Below, piece after piece: positions 7,874-16,701 of a DNA stretch of 58,269 bases. The DNA is from JAIMBK01 sp040755975 (lineage in GTDB: Bacteria > Bacillota > Desulfotomaculia > Desulfotomaculales > Nap2-2B): positions 1 to 58,269 of the forward strand of contig JBFLZY010000009.1 in assembly GCA_040755975.1 (NCBI GenBank). The letters are read 5' to 3'. Position 1 is the stretch's first letter. Each line of letters starts with the position of its first letter. A model generated the notes under the pieces. It saw nothing but the letters and a program-made list of their open reading frames with translations. It was not told the DNA's origin and did no database searches. The position numbers were made by a program, and so were the translations under genes.

Positions 7874-8063
7874 ATATTGGTGGGATCACCGTTCTCCGAG
7901 CCCAATCTCCTGTAGCCTTTGAAGGCAATGGGGTTCGGGCCGGTAGGGTGCGTTGGGAAACCGGCGTGCCTCCCAGTGCGGAAAGGAGAGCGCCAACCCG
8001 AAACCGGCTGTGTCGGCACCGGGCTGTGTTTTGCTTTCCACAAACCGCAGCCCGGTGTTTTTT
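7874..8063 (+). promoter_or_regulatory. Candidate Moco/Tuco-type riboswitch with terminator platform
   Basis: The 424-base gap between moaA and tupA holds a dense set of paired elements: CCGAGCCC (7896-7903) against GGGGTTCGG (7930-7938), a GCCTT/AAGGC hairpin (7915-7926), GCCGGT (7939-7944) against ACCGGC (7960-7965), and GTTGG/CCAAC. The core TGCCTCCC, then GGAAAGGAG, resembles the conserved part of the molybdenum/tungsten cofactor RNA motif as I remember it. A strong terminator follows directly, as expected for an OFF switch ahead of tungstate uptake genes. The family call rests on memory and context. Confidence 0.6.
8017..8063 (+). terminator. Intrinsic terminator in the tupA leader
   Basis: CACCGGGCTG (8017-8026) pairs perfectly with CAGCCCGGTG (8048-8057) and is followed by six T (8058-8063), 82 bases before the tupA start. 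Its place in a leader rather than after a gene points to regulated attenuation. Confidence 0.8.
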
Positions 8064-8145
8064 ATGCCGTTTCGAGGAGGTGAGGGGCCCCCGAAAAAAT
8101 TTTTTTTATCCGTTCCGCGAAAGATTACGGGAGGGGGAGAGTTAA

Positions 8146-9042
8146 ATGCGGAAAATACTTCTGGCAACTATCATTGCGTGCATGTTTGTCCTGCTCTTTG
8201 TGGCGGGGTGCGGTCTGGGAACCGCGCCGCAGCCGAAGGCGGGTGGCGAGCTTCAGGCGGGAAGCCCGCCGAAAGCGAAAGACGTTATTCTGGCCACCAC
8301 CACCAGCACCGTGGACAGCGGCTTGCTGGACGTCCTGGTTCCCGCATTTGAAAAGAAAACCGGTTACAAGGTAAAAACTATTTCCGCCGGCACGGGGCAG
8401 GCCCTGGAGATGGGGAAGCAGGGCAACGCCGACGTTCTGCTGGTGCACGCGCCCGAGGCCGAAAAGCCGCTCGTGGACAGCGGCGTGGGGATTAACTACC
8501 AGCTGGTCATGCACAACGATTTTATCGTCGTAGGGCCGGAGAACGATCCGGCGGGGATCAAGACGGCCAAAAATACGGTTGAGACTTTCAAGAAAATCGC
8601 CGGGTCCCAGAGCACCTTCGTATCCCGGGGGGACGAATCGGGCACCCATAAAAAAGAAAAGGAAATCTGGAAGGAAGCAGGCGTTGCCCCCGCGGGCAAA
8701 TGGTACATCCAGGCCGGAACCGGCATGGGGAACACCCTGAACATCGCCTCCGAAAAGGCCGGTTACACCTTGAGCGACCGGGCCACCTACCTGGCGAACA
8801 AGAAAAGCCTGAAGCTCGCCATCCTTTTTGAGGGGGACAAAACCCTTTTAAACATCTACCACGTCATGCAGGTCAATCCGGAAAAGTTCAGCAAGGTGAA
8901 TGCCGACGGAGCCAAAGCTTTCGTGGACTTTCTGATTTCTCCGGAAGGTCAGCAGATAATCGGCAATTTCGGCAAGGACAAGTACGGCGCGCCGTTATTC
9001 TTCCCCGACGCAGGTAAAAAAATGGAGGATTTGGGCGCTTGA
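8146..9042 (+). CDS. tupA: Tungstate-binding lipoprotein TupA
   Basis: A 298-residue extracytoplasmic substrate-binding protein for a tungstate (or molybdate) ABC importer. It starts with a lipoprotein signal (CMFVLLFVAGCG, lipobox Cys about residue 22). The mature protein has the oxyanion-contact motifs ATTTSTVDSGLLD and FVSRGDESGTHKKEKE that separate TupA from ModA. GGGAGGGGGAGAG upstream supplies the ribosome site. It is preceded by the candidate cofactor riboswitch and followed after 43 bases by the ATPase gene. The expected permease gene tupB is missing from this position. Confidence 0.92.
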   Translation: MRKILLATIIACMFVLLFVAGCGLGTAPQPKAGGELQAGSPPKAKDVILATTTSTVDSGLLDVLVPAFEKKTGYKVKTISAGTGQALEMGKQGNADVLLVHAPEAEKPLVDSGVGINYQLVMHNDFIVVGPENDPAGIKTAKNTVETFKKIAGSQSTFVSRGDESGTHKKEKEIWKEAGVAPAGKWYIQAGTGMGNTLNIASEKAGYTLSDRATYLANKKSLKLAILFEGDKTLLNIYHVMQVNPEKFSKVNADGAKAFVDFLISPEGQQIIGNFGKDKYGAPLFFPDAGKKMEDLGA

Positions 9043-9085
9043 GACAGCCGGGCGCATTTAAGCAAAAAGGGAAATGAGGATTGTT

Positions 9086-9820
9086 ATGAACAACGCCCTT
9101 CTGGAAGTACGCAACCTGCAATTTGCAAGGGGTCAGCGGCAGATCCTGGAAATCGACCATTTTTGCCTTCCCGAGGGGGAAACCGTTGCTCTGATCGGCC
9201 CCAACGGGGCGGGGAAAAGCACTCTTTTGCAGATCATGGCCCTGATTTTGAAGCCTTCCAGGGGGACCGTGACGTTTAGAGGAGAGGCGGTTGATTCCCG
9301 AAACGCCCTGACCTTCCGCCGGCGCATGGCCGTGGTATTTCAGGAGCCGTTTCTTTTAAACATGTCCGTCTACGAAAACGTCGCCTCCGGCTTAAAGCTC
9401 CGGAGGGTGCCGAAAAAGGAAATCAAGAAAAAGGTAGATTACTGGCTGGAGCGTCTGGGGATCGCTCACCTGGCCGGGCGCCGGGCCTACCAGCTTTCCG
9501 GGGGGGAGGCCCGGCGGGTAAGCCTGGCCCGGGCCTTTGTCCTGGAGCCGGAGGCGCTTTTCCTGGACGAACCCTTTTCGGCCCTGGACTTCCCCACGCG
9601 CTTCGGTTTGCTGACAGATCTGGGCCGGCTCTTGCAGGACGCCGGCGTGGCCGCCCTTTTCGTTACCCACGACTTTTCGGAAGTTCCCTACCTTACCGAC
9701 CGGGTGGCCGTCCTTAAAGAAGGCCGCCTGGTCCAGACGGGCACCTTTGAAGAAGTCTTCAAAATAAAACCGCGCAAAGAAACCTACCTTACCTCCCTGT
9801 ACAGGGTTTTTCAGGATTAA
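9086..9820 (+). CDS. tupC: Tungstate ABC importer ATPase TupC
   Basis: A 244-residue ABC ATPase with Walker A GPNGAGKST, signature LSGGEARRVSLARAF, Walker B ALFLDEPFSALD and switch His in FVTHDFSE. It would energise uptake with TupA and a permease TupB. ATG 9086 has GAGG 6 bases upstream; ATG 9074 is an in-frame alternative. There is no TOBE domain at the C-terminus. A decayed tupB copy lies at 48.3-48.6 kb on the opposite strand, so a working permease must be elsewhere in the genome for this pair to function. Confidence 0.88.
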   Translation: MNNALLEVRNLQFARGQRQILEIDHFCLPEGETVALIGPNGAGKSTLLQIMALILKPSRGTVTFRGEAVDSRNALTFRRRMAVVFQEPFLLNMSVYENVASGLKLRRVPKKEIKKKVDYWLERLGIAHLAGRRAYQLSGGEARRVSLARAFVLEPEALFLDEPFSALDFPTRFGLLTDLGRLLQDAGVAALFVTHDFSEVPYLTDRVAVLKEGRLVQTGTFEEVFKIKPRKETYLTSLYRVFQD

Positions 9821-9831
9821 AAAAAGTTTTT

Positions 9832-9978
9832 TGACAGGAGGAAAAAGCAATTTCCTGTCGAAAGGAAAAGGAGTAAAGAAATAGGGAGGGAGGGAAATAA
9901 ATACTCCCGTAGAGGCACCGAAAAGCCTCCGCCCTTAAGGAAACTTTTTCGCTTGTCTCTTAGCCAGGGTAAGAAACG
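9832..9978 (+). promoter_or_regulatory. Structured leader upstream of the SLH surface protein
   Basis: Several hairpins can form between tupC and the next gene: GACAGGA/TCCTGTC near 9834-9860, a GGGAG/CTCCC pair near 9885-9907, and GAGGC/GCCTC near 9911-9928, then TTAGCCAGGGTAAG just before the start. The last two elements loosely recall a c-di-GMP-I aptamer, but the match is poor and no family is assigned. Confidence 0.25.
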
Positions 9979-12900
9979 ATGCAACGGACGCTTCCCGGTT
10001 TCAAGACGATCCTGATCATCCTTATTATTGTCTTCACCAGTGAGTTTTTGACTGCATTGCCGGCCGTGGCGCAAGACCAACACAGCTCTCCGTGGCCGAT
10101 GGCCGGCGCAAACAGCTTTAAAAACCGGCGGGCGGCGGTTAACGGCCCAAGCGGCGCGGCGTCGCTTCAGACCTGGTGGCAGTATCAGGCGCCGGCCGGC
10201 GCCTTCAGCGGCGACCCGGTGGTGGGGGAGGACGGAACCGTTTATGTCGGGACCACCGCCGGAGCGGTGTACGCCCTCGACCGGGACGGCGGTGGCGTAA
10301 AATGGTCCGTTTCGCTGGGCCACCCGGTGATCGGCAGCCCGGCCGTAGACGCCGGTTCAGGCGTGGTTTACGTTGCTTACGGGGGAACCGGCGGGGGTGA
10401 GGATTTTTACGCAATCTGCTCCCTTGACGCCGGAAGCGGAAATTCCCTGTGGTCGCTGCGCAGCCCGCCGCTGTATGGAGGTGGCGATACTCCCATAACC
10501 GCCAGCCCCGCGGTAGAAAGCGGCGGGATTTACGTGCCGCTGATTAATGGAGTATGGAAGGTAACGTCTGGAGGGCAGACATCCTGGCTCTACGGCGGGT
10601 TAGACTACGGTGACGAGAACCATTGTTCGCCGGCAGTTGCCGATGGCAAAGTTCTGTTTGTTACATCCTTGGGTTATGGCCACGCCTTGTCCGCTGCCGA
10701 CAAGTCCCTTTTTTGGAAGAGAATTGTTACAGGCAGCCCTCTTCAGTCCGGCCTTGCTGAGGAAATTACCCCCGCCGTGAGCCCGGACGGTAGTGTAATG
10801 TATTGTTGTCTTAAAAACGTTTCGACGGTTTATGCGGTCTACGCGACATACGGAGGGGGTAAGTGGAACTTTTCCTTGCCCGGCTTCTCTCGTCCGGCGG
10901 CCGTCGGCGCGGACGGCGCCGTCTACGTGAGCGGCGCGAACGGGGAACTCTTCGCCCTCGACCCTGCCGACGGCAGTCTGCGGTGGTCTGTCGATCCGGG
11001 AGAAAACGCGGCTGCCGACGGCTCCCCGGCAGTGGGGGGCGACGGGACCGTGTACCTGCTGCGCGGGCTCAGCTTATGCGCAATTGACTCCGGCAGCGGG
11101 GAGTTGCGGTGGGGATATCCCCTCGCCGCCGAAGGGAGAGGGGTGGGTTCGCCGGTCCTCGCCGGAAACGGCACGGTGCTGGTGCGTACCGAGTCCTTCT
11201 CCGGCGAAGCTTTCTGTTTGCCGTGGGACCGGATGTTACCCCGCCGGCGGTCACTGCCTGCGACCCGCCGGGCGGCGCCGGGGAAGTCCGGATCGACGCC
11301 GACCTGGTGCTGACCTTCAGCGAGGATGTAGCTGCCCGGGAGGGGAGGCGGATCATCATTAGGAAATGGGAAGATGACGCGGTGGCGGAGGAAATCCCCG
11401 CTGACGGCGACCGGGTTACGATCAACGGCAACATTGTCACGATCGATCTCGTCAACGACCTGGGATACGGCACCCGCTATTACGTTTTGATTGACCCCGG
11501 CGCATTTCGTGACCTGGCGGGAAACGACTACGCGGGGATCGGGGATAAGAACGTCTGGAGCTTCACGACGGTTTCCCCGCCGGAGGTCAGTTCCACCGTT
11601 CCCGCTGACGGCGCTGAGGGTGTGCCCCTGGATACGGCAATTACCGTCATCTTTAGCGAAGAAGTGCGGGCGGGGGGCGCCTCCGGCGGGATGAAGGTCT
11701 ATAAAACGAATGACCCGGAGAGCGAGGTTGTGTTTACTTACCGGATTAGCGGCGCCACCCTGGCCGTTGAACCGGTGGGCGACGGCCCGGAAGGCTGCCT
11801 GGAGCCCGGCGTTTCCTATACAGTGTACCTTCCGGCTGGCGCGGTGGAGGATCTTGCGGGCTGCCCACTGGCGCAGAACTACGTTTTCAGCTTCACGACG
11901 GCATTAGCCGATGAATCCGATACTACCCCGCCCACTCCTCCCGGCGATCTCGCCGCCAGGCCGGTCAGCTCTACCGCCATCGACCTGGCGTGGTTTGCCG
12001 CCACTGATAACGTTGGTGTTGCGGGATACAGCATCGAGATGCGCCGGGGGGAAGAAGGTAGCTACGCGGTGATCGGGACTACCACCGAAACCGCTTTCCG
12101 GTCATCCGGCCTTATTCCAGGCACCATATATACCTTCCGGGTGCAGGCCTACGATGCGGCGGGCAACTACTCCGGTTATTCAAACGAGGCAGGGGCGGCT
12201 ACCATGGAAGATCAACCGGAGGAAAACCCCCTGCCCCAGGTTGTCGGCCGGGCTCCTGCCGGTAGCGGCGCAGCCGTCAACGGGAGCCTGCGGGCGCTCT
12301 TCGACCTGGAAATACGGGCGGCGGCCGACCCGCAGCAGGGCGTGCCCTTTATCCTGGCGCCCGCGGGAGGAAACGGTGCTGCCGTGTACGGCACAGTGGG
12401 CGAAGACGGCCGCACGGTGACCGCCCCTTACAGCAGCCTGGCCTACAACACCGGCTACACCGTAACAATCCCGGCCAACAGCGTGGTCAGCGTAATTTAC
12501 GCCACGTATAACGATGAAGAAAGCTGGAGTTTCACCACTGTGAACGAGCCCGACGTCACTCCCCCGCAGGTGATCTCAACCGTCCCAGCCAGCGGGCAGA
12601 CCAATGTCCCGGTTAACCCGGTAATCACCGTAACCTTCAGCGAGCCGGTGACGTCCGGGGATCAATACGGTCAGATCGTCCTCCGTACCGGGAATCACGA
12701 TGTACCTATCGCGAAAAGTATAGATGGTTGCAGCCTGGTCATTACCCCGCAGGGTCCCCTGGCCGGCGGCACATTCTATACTGTCGTCATCCCGGCCGGC
12801 GCGGTCGAGGACGCGGCCGGAAATCTTCTGGCCGAAGCGTACCCCTTCGTCTTTTCCACCCGCCCGGATTCCCCGGACGGCGGCGACGGCGACGATTACG

Positions 12901-13916
12901 TTCCGCTAAGGATTGAAATGCCGGTCAGGCCCGATTCCGCCACCATCGCCGAGCTTCCCGGCAAAGTGAGGGTGGAGGCGCCGGCCGGGGCCATCACCGG
13001 CGAAAACGCCGTTCTCGTTGTGGAAGTGGTGGACGCGACCAGAGCAGCGGCGGCCGGGATGCCCCTTTGCGGCCCGGTGGTCAACATTGCGGTGAGAGAC
13101 GGGGCGGTCGCGGGAAAGATCGGGGTGCTCATCTTCATTAACGAAAGCGGCTCCGGCGGGGGCCGGGAGCCAGCCGCCTTTTTTTACGACAACGAGGGGG
13201 GCAGGTGGCTGAAACTCGGCGGCGTTGTGGATCGCAACAGGGGCACGGTATTCTTCACCATTGAACACCTGACGCTGTTCGCCGTTTTCGGGGCGGCCAA
13301 AGCAACGCCCCGGCCGGCTGTTGCCTTCCTGGACATGGCCGGCCACTGGGCGGAGGAAACCGTTAACAGGCTGGCGGAAATGGGCCTCGTCGCCGGCTAC
13401 CCCGACGGCACCTTCCGGCCGGAGAAGCCCCTCACCCGGGCGGAAGGGGCGGCGCTGCTGGTGCGGGCCATAAAAGCACCGCCGGCGACGGGGAGGGACT
13501 TGCAGGTCCTCAGCCGGAAAATGGCCGACGCGGCGGACATCCCCTCCTGGGCGCAGGAAGCGGCGGCCGCGGCGTTGCGGGAGGGCCTGATTAAAGGCCT
13601 GCCGCACGGCGACGCCCTGTTCTTTGCAGCCGGGCACCCGGTGACCCGCGCGGAGCTGGCGGTGATCCTGGCGCGGGCCTTAAAGAAAAGGGAAAGCCAG
13701 CCCGCGCCAGGCCGGCTGTGGTTCACTGACGCCGGCAGCATCCCGCGCTGGGCCGCGGAAGACCTGGCGGCAGCGGCCGGCGCGGGCTTTATCAAGGGCT
13801 ACCCCGACGGCACCTTGCGGCCGGCCCACCCCGTCACCCGGGCCGAGGCGGCGGCTGTGGTGAAGCGGTTTCTTGATTCGGCATTTGGCTCAACAAAAGG
13901 TGAAGGAAACGAGTGA
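9979..13916 (+). pseudogene. S-layer-anchored beta-propeller/Big_5/FN3 protein, frame broken once
   Basis: Two overlapping frames encode one surface protein of about 1310 residues. The first (9979 to about 11217) has a signal peptide (ILIILIIVFTSEFLTALPAV) and PQQ-type beta-propeller repeats such as EDGTVYVGTTAGAVYALD. The second frame continues exactly where the first ends: VGPDVTPPAVTACDPPGG, Ig-like Big_5 repeats (VTPPQVISTVPASGQTNVPV), one fibronectin III domain (VGVAGYSIEMR, TFRVQAYDAAGNYS) and three C-terminal SLH domains (GYPDGTFRP, GLPHGD, GYPDGTLRP) that bind cell-wall polymers. One extra T near 11217-11219 would join them. No slippery heptamer is visible, so it is a mutation or sequence error rather than programmed frameshifting. 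Confidence 0.75.
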
Positions 13917-13957
13917 AGCCTCTCCTGCCTGAAGAGGCGGGGGCTTCCTGGTTCATA
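13890..13957 (+). mobile_element. Possible right end of an IS200/IS605-type element
   Basis: The end of the SLH gene (GGTGAAGGAAACGAGTGA) runs into GCCTCT (13918-13923) paired with AGAGGC (13933-13938) and then GGGGGCTTCCTGGTTC. This arrangement resembles the tail of tnpB plus the right-end hairpin of IS200/IS605 elements in related Firmicutes. No tnpB body is present, so only a scar would remain. The call is from memory of such ends. Confidence 0.35.
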
Positions 13958-14303
13958 GACTTCGAGTGTTTGCCTGGGCTTTTGGGCAGTTTCGTTGAAA
14001 AGCGGATGACAGTCCGGCAGATTTACTCTCAAGACACAAGGTGTGATCTTTACTCTGTCGCTTGACTGGTGCCGGGTCGGCCTGTATGATGGAGAAAAGG
14101 GGGAAGCGGTATTATCGGCACTTTGAAAAGAAAATAGCCGCCTTTCGTTCCTTTCTGATGCGGATGGCCGGGGAACTCGACTGAAAAGCCATTGCTGAAG
14201 GTGGTGAGAAAAAAGAAAGCTTTGCCTGGCGCACAAAAAAACGTGACTGAATAAACATTGGCTGGTACTTTGTTCCGGGGTGTCAAGAGTGGAGGGAAAA
14301 TTG
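13958..14303. other. Intergenic stretch, no gene seen
   Basis: About 350 bases between the SLH gene and the DUF4870-like gene. A 15-base word, GGTGCCGGGTCGGCC, occurs near 14070 and again near 14827 after the next gene; its meaning is unknown. No terminator with a T tract was found. Confidence 0.35.
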
Positions 14304-14633
14304 ATGGCGAAAAGTTCACTGGGCCTGGAAGAAAATATCGCGGGTTTATTATGTTACTTGCTTGGCTTCATCACGGGGTTCGTTTTTCTGGTGCTGGAAA
14401 AAGAGAGTTCCTTCGTCAAGTTCCACGCATTGCAATCGACCATTGCCTTTGGCGGACTGTTCATCGTAAGCCTGGTTTTGGGCTTCATCCCCTTCCTGGG
14501 CTGGTTGATTGATCTATTGATCTCTCTGTTTTCCCTGGTTCTCTGGATTATCTGCATGGTTAAAGCCTACCAGGGAGAGATGTTCAAGCTGCCCGTTGCC
14601 GGGGAGATCGCGGCGAAACAGGCGCAGCAGTGA
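14304..14633 (+). CDS. DUF4870-type small membrane protein
   Basis: A 109-residue protein with three membrane segments (IAGLLCYLLGFITGFVFLVL, ALQSTIAFGGLFIVSLVLGF, LLISLFSLVLWIICMVKAYQG) and the family words LEKESSFVKFHALQS and MVKAYQGEMFKLPVAG. These match the DUF4870/Tic20-like family, whose biochemical role is unknown. ATG 14304 follows GGAGGG by 7 bases. It stands alone between two gene-free stretches. Confidence 0.85.
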   Translation: MAKSSLGLEENIAGLLCYLLGFITGFVFLVLEKESSFVKFHALQSTIAFGGLFIVSLVLGFIPFLGWLIDLLISLFSLVLWIICMVKAYQGEMFKLPVAGEIAAKQAQQ

Positions 14634-14965
14634 AGCTTCTCTGCAGACGACGCTTCCGGGATGTCTGCCCCCGGTGTCTGTACGCACTGGACCTCCCTGC
14701 CGCCTTTTTGCGACACCAACAGGGGATGCCCGGCACTCGCTTAAGCCAGCTTTTTGTTTTCTGTTGATTGGAATCCAATCCAAGCCAAAACGGAAAACAT
14801 TAACATAAGCTCACATAAAGGCTGGGTGCCGGGTCGGCCCGCAGCGTTGGGGCGACGGCAAACGAATGGCGGGCAAAGGACTATTTTGAGGGCAGGTATG
14901 GAGTTGCGATCTTAGGTGAAGATAGCGCCAGCCGGTTTAACCGATGAAGGAGGACGACGAACGTC
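14634..14965. other. Intergenic stretch, no gene seen
   Basis: About 330 bases with no convincing coding frame. It contains the second copy of GGTGCCGGGTCGGCC near 14827 and ends with the ribosome site AAGGAGG (14946-14952) of the next gene. Confidence 0.4.
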
Positions 14966-15361
14966 TTGGATGACGCAGAAATCAAAAAAAGAACGCGGGA
15001 AACGGCGAACAGGCTCTTCGGCAAGGGAATCAAAATGGACCCTCCCTATAAAACGTGGCGGGAGTTTGATAAGGAACTGGCCAACGACTTATCCATGTTC
15101 ATCACGGGCAACCTTTACTCGCGCACTGTTCTCACTCTGCCGGAAAGGCAGATGATCACGGTGGCCGCGCTGGCGGCTTTGCGGGCCAGGGAGGAGTTGC
15201 GCCTGCACGTGAACGCCGCCTTAAACGTCGGCTGCGACCCGAAAAAGCTGGCCGAGATTTTTTTCCAGATCAGCACCTACGCCGGAATGCCGGCGGTGAA
15301 CGAAGCGCTGCAGGTCTACCGGGAAGTTCTCCAGGAAAGAGGGGAGTGGCCCATCGAGTAA
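14966..15361 (+). CDS. Carboxymuconolactone decarboxylase-family protein
   Basis: A 131-residue all-helical protein of the AhpD/CMD superfamily. The core reads LTLPERQMITVAALAALRAR, then LRLHVNAALNVGCDPKKLAE and FFQISTYAGMPAVNEAL, which aligns with gamma-carboxymuconolactone decarboxylases. The CxxC of peroxidase-type AhpD members is absent, so a redox role is not indicated; substrate unknown. TTG 14966 is the only start behind AAGGAGG, with a rather long 13-base gap. It lies in tandem with a flavin-binding PNPOx-fold gene. Confidence 0.85.
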   Translation: MDDAEIKKRTRETANRLFGKGIKMDPPYKTWREFDKELANDLSMFITGNLYSRTVLTLPERQMITVAALAALRAREELRLHVNAALNVGCDPKKLAEIFFQISTYAGMPAVNEALQVYREVLQERGEWPIE

Positions 15362-15529
15362 CTTTCGGGCCGGGAAAATCTTCGGTGCCGGATCCATTTT
15401 TTCTTGTCTTTCTTCGTTGCAAAAAGGGTTGGGAGGGCCTGGGCGGCCTCCGGGCAGGTTTCCCTTTGCTGTTTTTTAGCCTTTAATTTTTGTGCCTCAA
15501 TAAATTTAAATACGGGGGGTATGTTAAAA

Positions 15530-15925
15530 ATGGCCGCGTTGACTGAGCACATGAAGGAATTAGTAAAAAGCGGAAGGTGCCTGGTGGCCACCGCGGGTAA
15601 GGACGGGTGGCCGAATGTGGGCCCGAAAGGCTCAGTGGTTGTGGTGGACGATTCCACGCTGGCCTTCGGGGAGGTAACGGGGAGACAGACCTACAAGAAT
15701 CTGCAGGAAAACCAGAAAGCGGCGATTGCGGTCATGGACTACGAGCAGCGGGTAGGCTACCGCTTTGTGGGCCCGGTGGAATTGGAAACCGAAGGGCCGC
15801 TCTACGAAAAATTTGCGCAGCGGTTTGCGGAAATGAAACTGCCCCGGCCGGCCGCGGCGGTCAAGGTGAAGGTTGAAGCGATTTATGATCTAGGAATTAA
15901 AAACCCCGGCGGAAGGATTGCCTGA
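15530..15925 (+). CDS. Pyridoxamine 5'-phosphate oxidase-fold flavoprotein
   Basis: A 131-residue split-beta-barrel protein likely to bind FMN. It shows LVATAGKDGWPNVGPKGSVV, LAFGEVTGRQTYKNLQEN and IAVMDYEQRVGYRFVGP, typical of the small PNPOx-like family found in anaerobes. Its oxidoreductase substrate is unknown. ATG 15530 lies 10 bases after GGGGGG; ATG 15521 is in frame but too close to that site. A strong terminator follows. Confidence 0.85.
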   Translation: MAALTEHMKELVKSGRCLVATAGKDGWPNVGPKGSVVVVDDSTLAFGEVTGRQTYKNLQENQKAAIAVMDYEQRVGYRFVGPVELETEGPLYEKFAQRFAEMKLPRPAAAVKVKVEAIYDLGIKNPGGRIA

Positions 15926-15983
15926 ACCAGTCCGGAAAATCCGGATGAAGGCTGAAAATACAACGTTTGCGGCTAATGGCGGC

Positions 15984-16017
15984 TCCTCCCCCTGCTGAAA
16001 TGGGGGAGGAATTTTTT
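15984..16017 (+). terminator. Rho-independent terminator after the PNPOx gene
   Basis: TCCTCCCCC near 15984-15992 pairs with GGGGGAGGA (16002-16010), followed by TTTTTT (16012-16017). It separates this unit from the defense island. Confidence 0.85.
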
Positions 16018-16062
16018 AGTTACGTGCCATTCCATATTCCCTAAATTTTTACCGGAAAATCA

Positions 16063-16093
16063 TTGACAATGTGTGGTCGGGTCAGGGTATTAT
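16063..16093 (+). promoter_or_regulatory. Candidate promoter of the BREX operon
   Basis: TTGACA at 16063-16068 and TATTAT at 16088-16093 are separated by 19 bases, slightly long. They lie 59 bases before the brxF start and immediately after the upstream terminator. Confidence 0.5.
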
Positions 16094-16151
16094 ATTTTTA
16101 TAAAGGCGATCAGTGATGTTTTTATGTTTTTACCTGGAAGGGGCGCTTCTT

Positions 16152-16664
16152 ATGCCCGTTGAACAAATTATGCAACTAATCAACCAGGCCGTGGGGCTTT
16201 ACTACCGCCTCATCCTGGTGGTGGCGCCGGCAGGCAGGGGTAAGACCCGCCTCCTCCAGGAAGTACATAAACTTACCGGTGCTCCTTTACTGAACGTTAA
16301 TCTTGAACTCTCCCGCCGCCTCCTCGACCTCACCGAACGTCAGCGGGCGCTGCGCTTATCCCGGTTACTCTCCGACATCGTGAATGCCCCCCAAAATGAC
16401 GTCATCCTCCTTGACAATACTGAAATCCTGTTCGATGCGGCGCTCAAGCAGGATCCACTGCGGCTGCTGCAGGGCCTTTCCCGGAACAAGACTATCGTTG
16501 CCGCCTGGAATGGCTGCCTGGAAAACGGGTATCTGACTTTTGCAAAACCAAATCACCATGAATACAGGCGCTATCCGGTCCGTGATTTCCTGGTCGCAGG
16601 CCCGGAACCATCGACCGGTATTCAGGAATGCAGGAATGAACAGTATTATTTGGATCCTGCATAA
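16152..16664 (+). CDS. brxF: BREX-3 P-loop protein BrxF
   Basis: A 170-residue P-loop NTPase with Walker A APAGRGKTR (GKT at 30-32) and Walker B VILLDNTEILF. Size and position before the large BrxC ATPase match BrxF, the small protein that opens BREX type 3 operons. Its exact role in phage exclusion is not established. ATG 16152 is chosen because GGAAGGG ends 8 bases upstream; earlier in-frame ATGs lack such a site. brxC starts 37 bases after it. Confidence 0.85.
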   Translation: MPVEQIMQLINQAVGLYYRLILVVAPAGRGKTRLLQEVHKLTGAPLLNVNLELSRRLLDLTERQRALRLSRLLSDIVNAPQNDVILLDNTEILFDAALKQDPLRLLQGLSRNKTIVAAWNGCLENGYLTFAKPNHHEYRRYPVRDFLVAGPEPSTGIQECRNEQYYLDPA

Positions 16665-16701
16665 AAGGTGCCGGCTAAAAAATTGAGGGGGCAGATATTC
16701 G

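Noticed and set aside
9890..9978. c-di-GMP riboswitch before the surface-protein gene
   Set aside because: Only fragments such as AAAGCCTCC and TAGCCAGGGTAAG resemble the aptamer, and the other half is not there; kept only as a structured leader.
11200..11230. Programmed -1 frameshift in the surface-protein gene
   Set aside because: No X XXY YYZ slippery heptamer and no clear downstream pseudoknot; mutation or error is simpler.
12906..13637. Long minus-strand frame opposite the SLH gene
   Set aside because: Shadow of the SLH domains; no ribosome site or recognisable motif.
14050..14319. Minus-strand 89-codon frame upstream of the DUF4870-like gene
   Set aside because: No ribosome site, no family, and it overlaps the next gene's start region.
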